A stretch of 64,000 nucleotides of DNA from NCBI GenBank assembly GCA_016858145.1, contig JAEHOE010000010.1, forward strand, positions 1,054,001 through 1,118,000, read 5' to 3'. The notes below the pieces were generated by a model that did no database searches, was not told the origin of the DNA, and saw nothing but the letters and a program-made list of their open reading frames with translations. This document shows, piece after piece, positions 35,401 through 47,063 of the stretch (positions are counted from its first letter, which is position 1; each line of letters begins with the position of its first letter). This DNA is from Edaphochlamys debaryana. Its lineage: Eukaryota > Chlorophyta > Chlorophyceae > Chlamydomonadales. The translations under genes and the position numbers were made by a program.

Positions 35401-35942
35401 TGTACCTGGACGCACCCGTGGCCAAGCCCTCGCCCTCCCCCTCGCCCTCGCCCTCGCCCTCGCCGGCGCCCTCCACGTCCGGCGGCGGCGGCTCCACCTC
35501 GTCGCCCTCCGCGGGCGGCGGCGGCTCCTCGGCCCCTGCCGCTGACGCCGGCCGCGCCCCCATCGTGGCCAACACCGAGACGCTCACCGACTTCCTGCGC
35601 GGCCCGCAGCGCGCCGCGTGCGCCGAGGCCGCGGCGAAGTGGTGGCTGCCCATGTGGACCGCCGCCTGGGCGTGAGTGCGGGGGCGCTGCGAGGGAGGGA
35701 GGAGGGCCGACGGCCGGGGTGGGGCGGGGGTTTGTGGGGGACTCTGATGTCTAGTCGCCGCGCCCGGGGGACAACTTGGCACGTGTCGGACGCTTGTTGT
35801 GCGGGCCAACACAGTGACAGACCGCGGCCTCGCCTGTCCCACCCTCCGCAGGCAAACCGTCGACGTGGCCGGATACCAGCGGCGCACGGCCGACATGACC
35901 GTGCTCCAGGTCTTTCTGGACACCAAGGCCGCCATCTACTAG
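32445..35942 (+). CDS. Secreted mannan endo-1,4-beta-mannosidase (glycoside hydrolase family 5)
   Basis: Twelve exons, phase checked, 493 aa: 32445-32605, 32766-32819, 32956-33021, 33115-33174, 33364-33455, 33641-33773, 34072-34247, 34446-34537, 34752-34894, 35073-35207, 35393-35671, 35852-35942. A signal peptide (RATTLAILLLGIFTAAHG) is followed by the GH5 TIM barrel: LDGKPWYFQGANAYW, GLKVIRTWAFNHA, the acid/base motif WDAMNEPRC (Glu195), VVHAYERQ and the nucleophile motif VILEEFG (Glu320). These are features of eukaryotic subfamily 7 endo-mannanases, which cut internal beta-1,4 bonds of mannans. Near the end an SP-repeat and Gly/Ser linker (exon 11) is inserted before a last segment with WWLPMW. 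SP repeats are likely O-glycosylated, so the enzyme may be held in the matrix. ATG ATG starts; the first is used here. Confidence 0.92.
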
Positions 35943-37651
35943 GTGCTCGCCCTGGCCTGGCCTGGGCTGGGCTGGCTCGTGCAGGACTCGTGTCGAGATA
36001 GCAACTAGGGGTCGTTGCATTGTACAGCATAGCTAGGTAGGGGCGTCTAGGGATGTGTGGGAGGTGTCCGGGGGGCCCCTACGCACCAGTTCGCGAACGT
36101 GAGCTTGACCCTGGACTCGCTGACACAATGCATATGCTTGCACAAGGACTGCGCGTGCGGGTTGCGGGAAGAGGTGCTCGGGCTTTGCATGTGCATGGCG
36201 TGCACTTGTGCGGTTTCTTGTTTGGCCCCACGGGGCGTTCCTCTGGGGGCCTTGGTCTCTTGTGCGCCAGAAGTGCACCGTCTGTGAAATGTAGATAGAG
36301 ATGAGTGTGATACAGGGCTGCACGTAGTTGTGGGCGACATGCAGTGGGCCCAGTGATTTGGCATGTGGTGCCCGGACTGCCCGCCCGCCCCCGTCTTGGT
36401 GTGTAATACCAGATATGGGACACGGGTTGCAGTTCCTTCCGTTCGGCGCTAAGCACGTCAGCACTGGCCGAGTGGCCGGACTCTCAGGGGTGCACGGCAC
36501 CGAAGCAATACCGAGCAGAGACCTACAACAGGGACTTGCACTGGGATAGGCCTCTTCTGTCCCGGGGAAGCCTTTTCCATGTTCCCGGGGAAGGGCCCTG
36601 TTCCCGGGGAAGGGACCGAGGCGCGGGCGCGGGGGAAGGATAAAACCGTCGGAAGGGGAACTTATCCAAGCCCGGAGAGCATTGGGATAAAGGGGACTAC
36701 CGCTTTCCGCTGCTATGATTGAAGTGGGGGAGGGGAAGGGTCTTTGGGGACCCGGGTCGGGGGCGAGGGGGGTAACTCGGGGGTAACAGGAGGGGTAAGG
36801 GCCCGCGTAAGCACTGCGGCATGGTCGCGCACGGCAAAGGTGCACCTCCGCACGCCAAACCCCTCCACTCGCTTTCCAAGTCACGTAGCACATACACACT
36901 GCCTCGTTACGCCGTTTGCGTTTAGCTGGTAGCCCGCGCTCCGGACCGACACGGCTCAGCCCACGCTTCTCGCCTTTGTCGTCCCCTCACCTATAGGTTC
37001 ATTGAGATGAGCCTGGTTGCGAGATATGGGCGTATTCACCGTCCTCTTAGCAGCATGCGACAGAAGCCAGGCTGGGCGTAGCTTGGGTCGTGAACCACAT
37101 AGGAACTCTACGAAGGCAGAGCTGCCACAACAAGGCTCAACTGTAGCTTAGGCAGGCCATAGTTTCCACACTGCGCGGGTTCCGCATCGTGTGCGCTCCA
37201 GAGCATCAGGCATATCAAGCTCGTTCTGAGCACAGCTAAATAAACCTTGGAGCTGGTGTGTTGCGACTGTGGCGCCAGCCCGGCCCGGGCCTGGGATTCG
37301 ACCTGCCTTGTCCAAGGTGCCGACCCAGCAGCAGGAGCAAGCTAGCTGCACACTACACCTGTTCGAGGGCACCTATCGGCGGCCCTTGCGGTGTTTGGCA
37401 AGCGACCAATTGCGGCATGTGCGCACTCGGGTGCGTGGCTCAACGCGTACTGCTAGCGCGCCAGAGCTCGGAGCGCGCAGCGCTGTCAGTCTATCCGGCT
37501 GCCTGCATGCGGTCTGCACCTGTCGCCCCGTGTAGAGTTCGCCTTCCTGACCCTACCCTTCGGCAACCGTTCCCCTCCCCAGGCCTGCTTGAGTGCCGGG
37601 AGCCGCAGCTGCCGACCTCATCCGCACTCTAGGTAGCCAGCGCCGGGGGCC
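35943..37651. other. Intergenic between mannanase and protein kinase
   Basis: Mannanase 3' UTR followed by the kinase 5' region. Three imperfect repeats containing CCCGGGGAAG lie at about 36560-36615. A 5' UTR intron ending at CCCCAG (about 37582) is possible. No coding region is seen. Confidence 0.5.
36402..36406 (+). promoter_or_regulatory. Probable polyadenylation signal TGTAA of the mannanase gene
   Basis: TGTAA 460 bases after the stop codon, the first match to the volvocine signal downstream of the gene. Confidence 0.5.
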
Positions 37652-40600
37652 ATGGGCTGCAACTCTAGCAAGGACAATGGCTACGAGGGCCAGGACGGGA
37701 TCGACGTGGTCAGCCAGGACGACGCCAAGCGGTCCGCGGCCCTGCGTGCCGAGGCGCTGCGGGTGGCGGACGAGATGTTCCTGGCCACCAAGGGCAGGCA
37801 AGCGCGGGCGGGGGGTGCATGGGTTTGGGAGGGGTGGTGGTGGTGGGGACACGGGCCCCGGGCTACGGGGTGTTCGGGAGCCGCCGGGGTGAGACTCAGT
37901 GCGCGGTTTCTTGGGGAGCATGAGAGTAGGCAGGGCACGTCCGCAAGGGTGGCCATGGCCATCCGCCGCAAGTGCGGAGCGGTAACACAAAGGGCCGGAG
38001 GTCACAGAGGGCAAGGGTTGGGTTCGCGGGGCGGGATGCATCTCTTGGGCCTGGCGGGGCCTGTGAGGGCGTTGCCACACAGCCCCGGGGCATGGCCCCG
38101 GGCCCGGTCTGCGCGGCGCCTCACCCCCATCCCCCCTGGCGGACAGCAGTTAACCTGGGGCGCACTGCGCTTGGCGGTCCTGCATGCACGAACGGGGGTC
38201 ACCCGAGGAGCCTGGACCTGGCAAGCCTGGCATGGAGTTGGGTGTTGGGTGCGTGGTTACCAGCGTGCGTCCGGCCGGCAGGGACCGACCGCAAGCCCCC
38301 CCTGCCCCTCCCCCCTCTAGGCGCTTCCATGAGAACTACGCCCGCCTCACGCTCACATCGTACGGCGCCTCCTGCAAGGTGCTGACGGCCTTCCACCGGT
38401 TCACCAACAAAAAGGTGGCGGTGAAGACCATCCCCAAGGTGGGGTCGGGGGTGTTGGGAGGGTGGTATGGGCGCGGGCAAGTGCTGGTGGAAGGCAGTCC
38501 TTGGAGGCATTCGTGCCGAGGCAGGTCGTGTCACCCCTGGTCGTTCTCTCCCTCCCTCGCAGAGCCGCAAGCAAGCCGACCGGCAGCGGCAGAAGGTGTG
38601 TGCCAGGGCCGGGCTGTGGGCTGCGGGATGCGGGATGCGCTCCTGGGGCGACCCTGCTCGCACTCGGACACCCGCCCGGGCTCCTCCCTACGCGTGCTGA
38701 CGCCGCAGCCCTGCGCTAGCGAGCCCATCCCACCGCACCGCCCTCGCCCTAAACGCACGCGCACATTCTTTCCGGCCCCCCATCCCCAACAAACATACCC
38801 CTCCCCACCCCCCCCAGGTGAAGCTGGAGATCGGCACGTTCCGGCTCCTTGAGGACCACCCCAACGCCGTGCGGGTGCTGGAGGTGTACGAGGGGGCCGA
38901 GTGCTACTACATCGTCATGGAGTGCTGCGAGGGTGGGGGGGGGGGAGGGCAGGGGAAGGGAAGGGGAGGGGGGGAGGCGGGAGGCAGGGGCGATGAGGCT
39001 GCGTGGAGAGAGGGTCAGGGCGCAAGCAAGGAGGGGCCTTGCAAGGGCGCAGGCCGTAGCTTGGCGAGGGGGTCAGGGGCGGTCCCGCCACGCCAGCAGT
39101 CAGCAATGTTTCGCCCTGTGTCTCTCCACCCCCCCGAAGGCGGAGAGCTGTTCGACCACATTAGTAAGAAGCAGGTGCGCAGCGGGGAGGGGCAGGAGGG
39201 GGGCGGGGGGGAAGAGAACGGGGTTACCAGGGCCAGGGTCCTGGGCACGTACACCCCTGGGGCTACCGGCTTGTGGTAGGCTCTAAGCGCCCCTGCTTGA
39301 CGCCTCGCACACAAGGGGGCCGTGTGCTCGCACGAGGGGAAGGGCCGCGGACCGACTGTGTCCTCCGTAGCTGCACCTTAGTGCCCCGCTCCCCCCCCCC
39401 TCCCTCCCGCTTCTCAGCTTCAAACACCCCCTCCCCCCCACCCCCACCCCAGGGCTTCTTCACGGAGCGCCAGGCCGCGCACCTGCTCCGCTCGCTGATG
39501 CTGTTCGTGGCGCACATGCACGCCAAGGGGATAGCGCACATGGTGAGGAGGCGGAAGGGGGCGGGGCGGCGCACGCGTATTGCGTACCGCCCGCGCTTTC
39601 GGGGCCTCGCGTCGCGCCCTGCCCCCTCTTCCCCACTGGCTTCCCTCGCCCGGCCCTGGCACCCAGCACACACACCCTCCACCCCCCACCACCCGCCCTC
39701 CCCCCCCAGGACATCAAGCCCGAGAACATCATGTTCGACTCCGAGGGCGCCACGGGGGTGCTCAAGGTGCTGGACTTCGGCAGCTCCATGTTCGTGCAGC
39801 CCAACGAGCTGGTGGGGGGGGGAGGGGGGGGCCAGGGAGGGGGGGGGCCGGGGCCGGGGCGGGGGGTGGAGACAGGTGTGTGGGTGACGTGTTAACGCGG
39901 CGAGCACCGACAAACAGGGTCGTACCGGTAGCGGAGGGGGAGGTGCACCGGCGGGGACCAGTGGGGCTCTCGATGCGCGCGTCGGGCTAGATTGTTGACC
40001 CGCCCCTCTCCCCGCCCCCGGCCCAGGTGCACAACGCGTTCGGCACTGTGCGCTACGCCTCCCCCGAGATGGCCAACGACGTGTGCGGCCAGAAGGCGGA
40101 CATATGGTCGGCCGGCATCGTCATGTACATCCTGCTGTGCGGCAAGGCGCCCTTCCTCAAGGCGGGGCGGGGGGCCAGGAGGGCACAGGGATAGGGTGGC
40201 AGTGGGCTGCGGGGGCATTCGCGGGAGGGCAGCTGAGCGGATGGCGCCTGGCCCAGACCGCTTCCAAGCCTTTAACGTTGAACCTCATCCCCCCCTTCCC
40301 CCCCCCCACCAGGCCAACGACCTTGACACGCTCAACCTGATCAAGAGCGGCCCCCGGGTCAAGTTCAACGGAGAGAGGTGGCACACCATCTCCCAGGTGT
40401 GTGTGGGGGGAAGGGGTTGCGGAGGAGGGGCACGCAGGGCCGCCCTGGAGCGCCCCAGCAGAGCTGTGCCCACCTCCGCCCACGCCGCCTCCCTGCCGCC
40501 TGCTCCCCTTCCCTCAAGCTGTCCCCCGCCCTTCCCCCCGCCCCCCCCCCCCCCCCAGGCCGCCAAGGACTGCATCCGTGCCCTGCTGGAGCCCAACCCC

Positions 40601-43600
40601 CGGCAGCGCCCCACCGCCGCCGAGGTGCTCACCCTGCCCTGGCTCAAGCAGCAGGCGAGCAGGGGCGGCAGGGGGAGGGGACTGGGGGCAGGAGGGAGGG
40701 GCAGGGGGGAAGGCGGTAGAGCGGACCGGGCGATTGAGCGGACCGGGCGGGGCGTCGGCAGGGCCCTTTTCTGCTCTCCTCAATCAAATCAGCCAGTTTT
40801 GCATGTACCGTAGCCCTTTGCCTCGTCTGCTCGATGACCACTCCCCCTCGCCCCCCTCCCCCCCCGTCCCCCACCCCCCCCAGGTCCCCGAGACCGTCAT
40901 CCTGCCCGACACGCTGCAGCACCTGCGCACCTTCGCCAACCAGTCCCGCATCCGGCGCCTGCTGCTGGGGCTCATGGCGGACCAGCTGGTGGGCTCCTCG
41001 GCCAACCAGCTGCTGGGGCAGTTCTACAACCTGGACAAGGTGGGGGGGAGGGGGGGGCACACGTGGAGGGCAGGGGGGTGCGGATGGCGGCGCACGTGGG
41101 GGGGTGATGACCGATGAGAGAGGGAGAGGGGGGGGGGCCGAGGGCGGATGGCAACACAGGCGCGAGGAGCTGAGAAACGTGCACTTCCCCCGCCTCTTCC
41201 TTTACCCCACCACCACCACCACCAGGACTTCTCGGGTACCCTGGAGGTGTCGGAGCTCATCAAGGCGGCCAAGGAGGTGTGTGGGGGGGGGGAAGGGAGG
41301 GAGGGAGGGGTGTGGGCGGGACCCCTCCTCGTCGCGACGCGCTCGTCCGCCCCTTCCGCCAGTCCTTCCATTCTTCCCCTCCTGCCCCCCTCGCTCACGC
41401 CTCCCCCCTCCCCTACACCCCTCCCCCTACACCCCTCCCCCTCACCCCCTGCCCCCCAGTCCATCCCCGACCTCACCGAGCCCGAGATCAACCGCATGTT
41501 CGAGGCCCTGGACGTGGACCGCACGGGCACAGTGGACGTCAAGGAGTTCTTCGCGGGGCTCATCCAGGTGGGGGGGGGGCCTGGTTGGGGCGGATGAGGG
41601 TGAGGGCTGCTGGCGTGAGCCTGGAACACATACGGTAGCCCGCAGGCAGCCGGCTGGGCCTCACCCAGTACTGTGGCATGTGGGAGGCGCTGGCGCCGAA
41701 GCCACAGTGGCCGAAGGTTCAGAGGCGCCGGGGGGCGCCTTCCCGTGGAACCGGCGCGACGCTCGCGCTCAGCCCAGGCCCTCCGACGCGACGCTTCGTC
41801 TTCCCCCCCCTCAGACCATTGATGAGGAGAAGCAGACGCTGGTGGCGCAGAAGAGCTTCACCATGCTGGACCGGTGTGTGTCGGGGGGGGTGGGGGTGGG
41901 GGGCGCTGGATAGGGGGGGACCTTCGACGGATAAGGCGTGAGAAGATGCGGGAGGGGGTTGACGGGTGCCGTCGTGGCGGGGCGCGCACATGAGCTTGGT
42001 AGTGCACACCGTTGCTGAATGCTCTGCGCTCCGGCCGGCCTCGACACCCGGCCCTACCGGCCCCACTGGTCCCGACGCCACTCCCGTCCCCCCCCTGCCC
42101 CCGTGGGACGCTCTCCCGCTCATCTTCAAACAACCCCTCCCCCTCCCGCTCCTCCCCCTCCAGGCGTGGTGCGGGGTTCGTGACCAAGGAGGCCTTCATG
42201 GAGGTTCTGCTGGAGCGGGCGCAGGTGGGGGGGGGCCAGGGGGAGGGGCGGTCGTGGGTCGCGGTCCTGCTGCCTGCTGCAGGGCCAGGGGCGCGGCGGC
42301 CATGCGACGCCCATGCGAGGGCGCTGGATGGATAGCGCGAAAGCTAGAGGTCTCTCCACCAACCCACCAACCCACCAACCCATCCCTCCTTTCACCCACC
42401 CACCCACCCACACCCAGGCTGGCACGCTCAAGACGCTGGCGCCCAAGGGGGCGTCCTCCAGCGGGATGGCGGCGCCCGCGTCGCCCCCCTCAGAGCTGGC
42501 GCACAGGGGCTCGGGTGAGCGGCCGGGGTAGGGGCGTGTGGAAGGCGGGGGCCACCCCCCAGGCAGGGCGCGAGTCGTGGAGTACAACACGCCACAGTGC
42601 ATGACAGCACAGCCCCTCCTCTCCCCAGGGCGCGCTACGCCAGCTCCCCTTCTCTCCTCCTCCTCGAACTTTATCCGCACAGTCACCTCCCCACAGCTCT
42701 CCCTCCCTCCTCGGCTTTCAACTTCCCTGCCCCCACACCCCTCACCCCACCCACCCACCCCCAACCAACCTCCCCAACCAACCCCCCACACCCCACCCCA
42801 GGCGGCGGCGACCCCTCCGAAAACGTGATGCTGGACCCCGGGCTGGTGTCGGAGCTGGAGCAGGAGTTCGCCAACCTTGACGCCAACGGGGACGGGGTGC
42901 TGTCGTTCGAGGAGTTCAAGGCCATCCTCGGCATCCAGTCCACGCCGGAGGGGCTGCAGCTGCCGCAGTGGGTCGGGGGCTGGGGTTGGGGTTGGGGTTG
43001 GGGTGGGGTTGGGCGGGTGGGGTGGTGAGGGGACCCTGGGCCCGGGGCGGGGTCCGCGGGGAGCAAGGGGCTCGGCTGGGGGGGCGGGTGCAAGGTCATA
43101 CCCAGACCGCCCCGTTTGCCACCCCCCACCCCACCCCCCATCTCATCCTCCGCTCTCCAATGCTCCGAAAATCACCCCACCACCCCCACACCACCCCCAC
43201 CACCACCCCCACCCCGCGCACCCTCACCCCCAGGAACGCTGTCACCGCCGCGCCCTCCATCGCCGAGGGCATCGAGACGCTGGCGCAGACGCTGCGCACC
43301 GTCACCCGCACATCCACCGTGGACGAGGGCGGGGGGGCGCTGGGGGGGCTGTGCGCGCCCTCCCACACCTCCCGCGGCGGCCGCTACTCCAACGGCGGGA
43401 CGGTGCTGACGCCGGGGCCGCACTCGGCCGGCTCGGGCCTGACCGCGGCGGCGGGCATCACGGGCCGCTCGGGGCCCAGCCGGGACGTCATGCCGCACCG
43501 GTGGGGCGGGGGCCGCGGCGGTGGGGGGACGAGGTCACTGTGTATAGGGCACCGGGCAGACGGGGCCTGGAGGGCGGTCACGAATGGAGGCAGGCCTGGC

Positions 43601-44927
43601 TAGCAAGAGATGAAACCGCGGCACTGGGATGCAACCGGCCGTGTTCGGTGCGGAGCCCGCGAACGCCCGCAACGCGACGCACTCCCGCTCAGCCCCAACA
43701 CCCCATGCCCCCGCCCTCCCCTCCCCCGCCCGCAGGCGCTCCGCCAGCGGCACCGTGGGCGTGGGCGGCAGCGGCCCCCTGGCGGGGGTGGAGCGTGCGG
43801 CCCTGGACCTGGAGCAGCCCCTGGAGCTGGAGATGCGCGACCTGCTGCAGCTGCTGGCGCCGGCCAGGCGGACGCCCAGGTGGGGCTTTGGGGGGGGTAG
43901 GCTACTGAACGGGGGGGGGGATTGATCCTAGGAGCGTGGGGCTTGGGGAGGGGGGGCGGGGGGGGGGTGTTGGTGGTGCGTGGAGCTTGGGCTGAGGCGG
44001 CGAAGGAGGAGGGGGCGTGGAGGGGGGGCGGGGGGAGGGCCCGGCAGGGAGGGGTTGAGCATGGGGAGGTGCTGGGCGCCTGGAGGCGGCGGGCGGGAAG
44101 GCGCGCCAAGGGAGCCGTGCAGGGCTTGTGGGCACGGTTGGCGTTGTGTCGCCGCGCGCCGTCCCCGCCCGTAAGGAAGGGTCGGCAGAGGGTGCTGAGC
44201 CCCTGCCGCCCCGCCCCCCCTCCCCTCTCCTCCTCCCCGCCCCCCCAGCGTGCAGGGCCTGCGCTCCCACTCCCACCAGCTGGCGGGGCACCCGGGGGCC
44301 ACCGTGAGCGGCGCCCCCGCCGGCTTCGCCCGCATGCCCTCGCAGCGCGAGATCCGCCGCGACCCCGCCGTCGCGGCCGTGCTGGCCCGCCAGCCCAGCC
44401 ACGGCTCCTCCATGTCCTCCCTGGCCGTCATCGCCCTGGACCGCAGCCCCTCCGCCCGCGTGCCCCCGCTGCCCCCCTCGGCGCTCCACAACGCAGCCAC
44501 CAACAACGGCCGCCCGGGGAGCTCCGGCATCACGCCCCCCTCCGCCACCAACGGCGGCGGCAGCACCGCCCGCGTCATGTTCGCCTCGGGCCTGGGCTCG
44601 GGCAACGCCTCGCCCTCGCCCTCGCCCTCCCCCAAGAACGCCTCCCCGCTGCCCAACCAGGTGCTGTCCCAGCCGCAGTCGCAGGGGTCGGGGCGGTACC
44701 CCTCGGGCAACGGCCTGGCCGGGGGCCACGGCGCCGGCAACGGGGCGAGCTCGGGCGCGTCCTCCTCGCGCTCGGGGGCGGTGGCGGACGTGAGCGCCGT
44801 GGCCCCGCTGCTGGGGGGCATGGCGGCCAGCTCGGACGGAGACGGGCCGAGATCGGGCGAGCGGGGCAGCGGCCGCGGAGGGCCGTCGCCGCGCGCCGCG
44901 CCGCTGGCGGTGGCGGCGGGGCACTGA
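37652..44927 (+). CDS. EF-hand (CDPK-like) protein kinase with N-myristoylation motif
   Basis: Twenty exons, phase checked, 913 aa: 37652-37797, 38321-38438, 38563-38595, 38818-38932, 39140-39174, 39453-39542, 39710-39811, 40027-40161, 40313-40396, 40559-40654, 40884-41039, 41226-41276, 41460-41567, 41815-41873, 42164-42224, 42418-42514, 42802-42967, 43234-43500, 43736-43879, 44249-44927. It starts MGCNSSK, an N-myristoylation/palmitoylation signal. Kinase landmarks: VAVK (Lys84), Glu103, AHMDIKPEN (177-185), DFG (201-203), SPE (225-227). The glycine loop is degenerate (SYGASCKV), and the HRD Arg is Met. EF-hand loops lie at 369-380, 405-416 and 522-533; a fourth near 442 is broken. By family, Ca2+ binding to the EF hands would switch the kinase. 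The 380-residue Ser/Gly/Ala-rich tail is unusual; CDPKs are normally about 500 aa. Introns 1, 8 and 10 seem to use GC donors; intron 10 has a possible alternative GT donor near 40713. Confidence 0.88.
42981..43013 (+). repeat. TTGGGG tract in kinase intron 17
   Basis: Six GGGG/GGG runs spaced by T or TT directly after the donor region, a strong G-quadruplex candidate on the coding (RNA) strand. It resembles ciliate telomere repeats but lies inside an intron. Confidence 0.85.
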
Positions 44928-47063
44928 GCCGGGGGTGGCAGCTGCAGCCGCAGTCGAGGGCGGGGTTGCGGCTGTCGAGGCCGGGCCGGGTTGTGCCGGG
45001 CTGGGCGGCCGGCTGCGGGGCGCCATGGTTTTGGAGGGCGGCCGCTCGGGCTGCGGCGGGTCTCGCTGAGCGGCCGCTGGCGGAGGCGTGTGGAGGCGGC
45101 GGCGCTCGCAGGGCCGCCCAGGCCTGGCGGAGCCCGGCGGGAGGGTGTGGGCGTGCTTGGGGCACCGGACAGCACCGGAAAGCGCTGGGGTCTTGGGTGT
45201 TGGTTGGCGGACGGGGGCGGGTCCAGGGGCTCCCAGCTTGCTCCCAGCTTGCTCCCTGAATCGAACTTGGCCTGTGAGGCGAGGGCCCTGGAGGCGGCGG
45301 GGCTCCTAGCCGGGGGAGGAGGCACGGGCTGTGGAGGCGGCCGCCTAGGTCGAGCAGACGGGGGAGGCACTCCGCACCGGGGGATTCTGCCGGGCGGAGC
45401 AGCAGCTGGTGTGAGGGCGGTCCGAGGGGCCCCTTACCACCTGTAGGGTTTCTCTGGCCAGGCCTGGGCTCCACAGCGCAGCATGCCTTGCCCGGTCATG
45501 GAGTGCTTGGGGTGCAAGCGTGCGTGCGGCTGCGGGACTGGCGGAGACCGCCCTCCTTAGCCCCGTGGAGTCCAGGTCTTGCGCGGAGGTTGGTGGTTGG
45601 CATGCGTAAGCTCCAAGTCAGGGACTCAATGGGGCCGGCATGGGGGGCTGAGACGCAAGGGGTGCAGTGGTCATGTGCATGTGGGTACGGCGGCCGTTGA
45701 AGGCTACCGCGTTGTGGTGTGGGGCGGGGCGGTGAGCGGCCGTCATTGCTTCGCAAAGCGCGCGAACAGGGTCACTCTGGGGTTTCTTGCAGACTGTGCA
45801 TTGACTGACAGCTGATGAGGCCGATCGGGTCACTGGACGCTTGGACTATGGGGCGGGTTTTGGCGGGGAATGGCATGCGCCTGGCGCTGGGGGCATTCTC
45901 ATCACTTCCGGGCGTTGCCAAACGCTGGATGATGATGCATGTTGAGACCGGACGAGGGTCTGCGCAAGTCCTTCAGAAGGCACAGGCCGATTGGGGGCAG
46001 GGGGCTCGGCCGCCTCCTGGGCTGTCAATCCTGTTTGAAGGGCAGCTGCAACGGGACAGCGGCTGTGGGTGATGGGCTGATGCTGTGTGTATGTCTTGTG
46101 TCCGCTGTCTCCTTGTACGATTGAGAGAGAGCGCCGCGCCAGCGGTTTGCTTCCACGGGACCGCCCGAGGGACGGAGACGCGAATTAGAGCTCCGTAGAT
46201 GATCGATTGGTCTGGGGCCGTTGTACGGCGTGCATGATGAGGCATCAAGGGCTGGGCTGGGCCGCGAGGCCAATCGTTGTGTTATGCAGTTGACTGTTCC
46301 GCAATAGGAAGGCCTGCAAGAGGGGCTGATGGGTGCGGCTGGGTGGAGCACGTAGCGTCGCCTGCGACGTTTGATGGCGGACGGAGAGGCTCCAGCTCCG
46401 TCGACCTAGGTGTTGGGGGCCCCCGCTGCCGCACTTCTGCGGGGGCTTTCCCGAGAATATGTACGGTATAGCTAGGATTAATGCTTACATGGTGGTCGCT
46501 GTCTGCAAATGCGGCGCCACACGGATGCCCCGGACGCGGTACGAATGTCATCCTACGTACAGTGCGTGAACCTGCGTCTACGCCCAGCCCGGACCGGAAC
46601 CTCTGCCCTTACGTGTCTGCTCTCCGCAACCCTGCCAATCTCTCTTGAACGGGCCCGACCACTCAAACCAACAACTACCATGTACAGTTCCGGTATCCAG
46701 TATCCAGTATTGCGACAAGTCAAGTGATGTGGCGGAGGGGCCAGCCCCTCTTCACGCCCTTCCGGCGCTGACCACGGCTCAGCGAGACCATGAGCCGTCC
46801 AGCGCCAGCGCCAAACCAAATCCAACAGAATGCCCCCGAACGGGTTCTGCGGCCTGCGACTGATGCTCATGCCTCTGGGGTCTGGGCCCTGCACCCCCAG
46901 GTATGGCGCGGCACCCGTCTTCCCCCACGCCCCAGGTCTATACCTCTGTTAACTCACTGCCCCACACCCTCGACTGCCCAGCTCGTCCTGCCCCCCCACC
47001 CTAAGTCCCTCCGCACCATACCCCCCCCCCAGCTGCACCCTCCCACCCTCTCCGTCGTCCTTC
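44928..47063. other. Intergenic between convergent kinase and SGNH hydrolase genes
   Basis: Both flanking genes end here, so most of it should be 3' UTR. No open frame with a recognisable domain. The large frames that overlap the kinase end (43902-45474) are shadows of its last exon. Confidence 0.6.
46485..46489 (-). promoter_or_regulatory. Possible polyadenylation signal TGTAA of the SGNH hydrolase gene
   Basis: TTACA on the plus strand (TGTAA on minus), about 575 bases past the minus-strand stop codon. Confidence 0.35.

Noticed and set aside
39140..39150. Kinase exon 5 and proteinase copy 1 exon 5 rejected at first for lack of a CAG acceptor
   Set aside because: The objection was dropped: both use CGAAG as acceptor, and the frame closes precisely.
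41648..41705. Extra kinase exon between exons 13 and 14
   Set aside because: An acceptor-like CCGCAG and an open stretch exist, but the frame closes without it and the EF-hand spacing is normal.
42981..43013. Interstitial telomere or chromosome fusion point
   Set aside because: The tract is only 33 bp, uses TTGGGG rather than the TTTTAGGG/TTTAGGG repeats of volvocines and plants, and sits in an intron with coding exons on both sides.
43902..45474. Very long ORFs on both strands (up to 480 aa)
   Set aside because: Shadows of the kinase's GC-rich last exon and its 3' flank; the kinase frame joins correctly to upstream exons.
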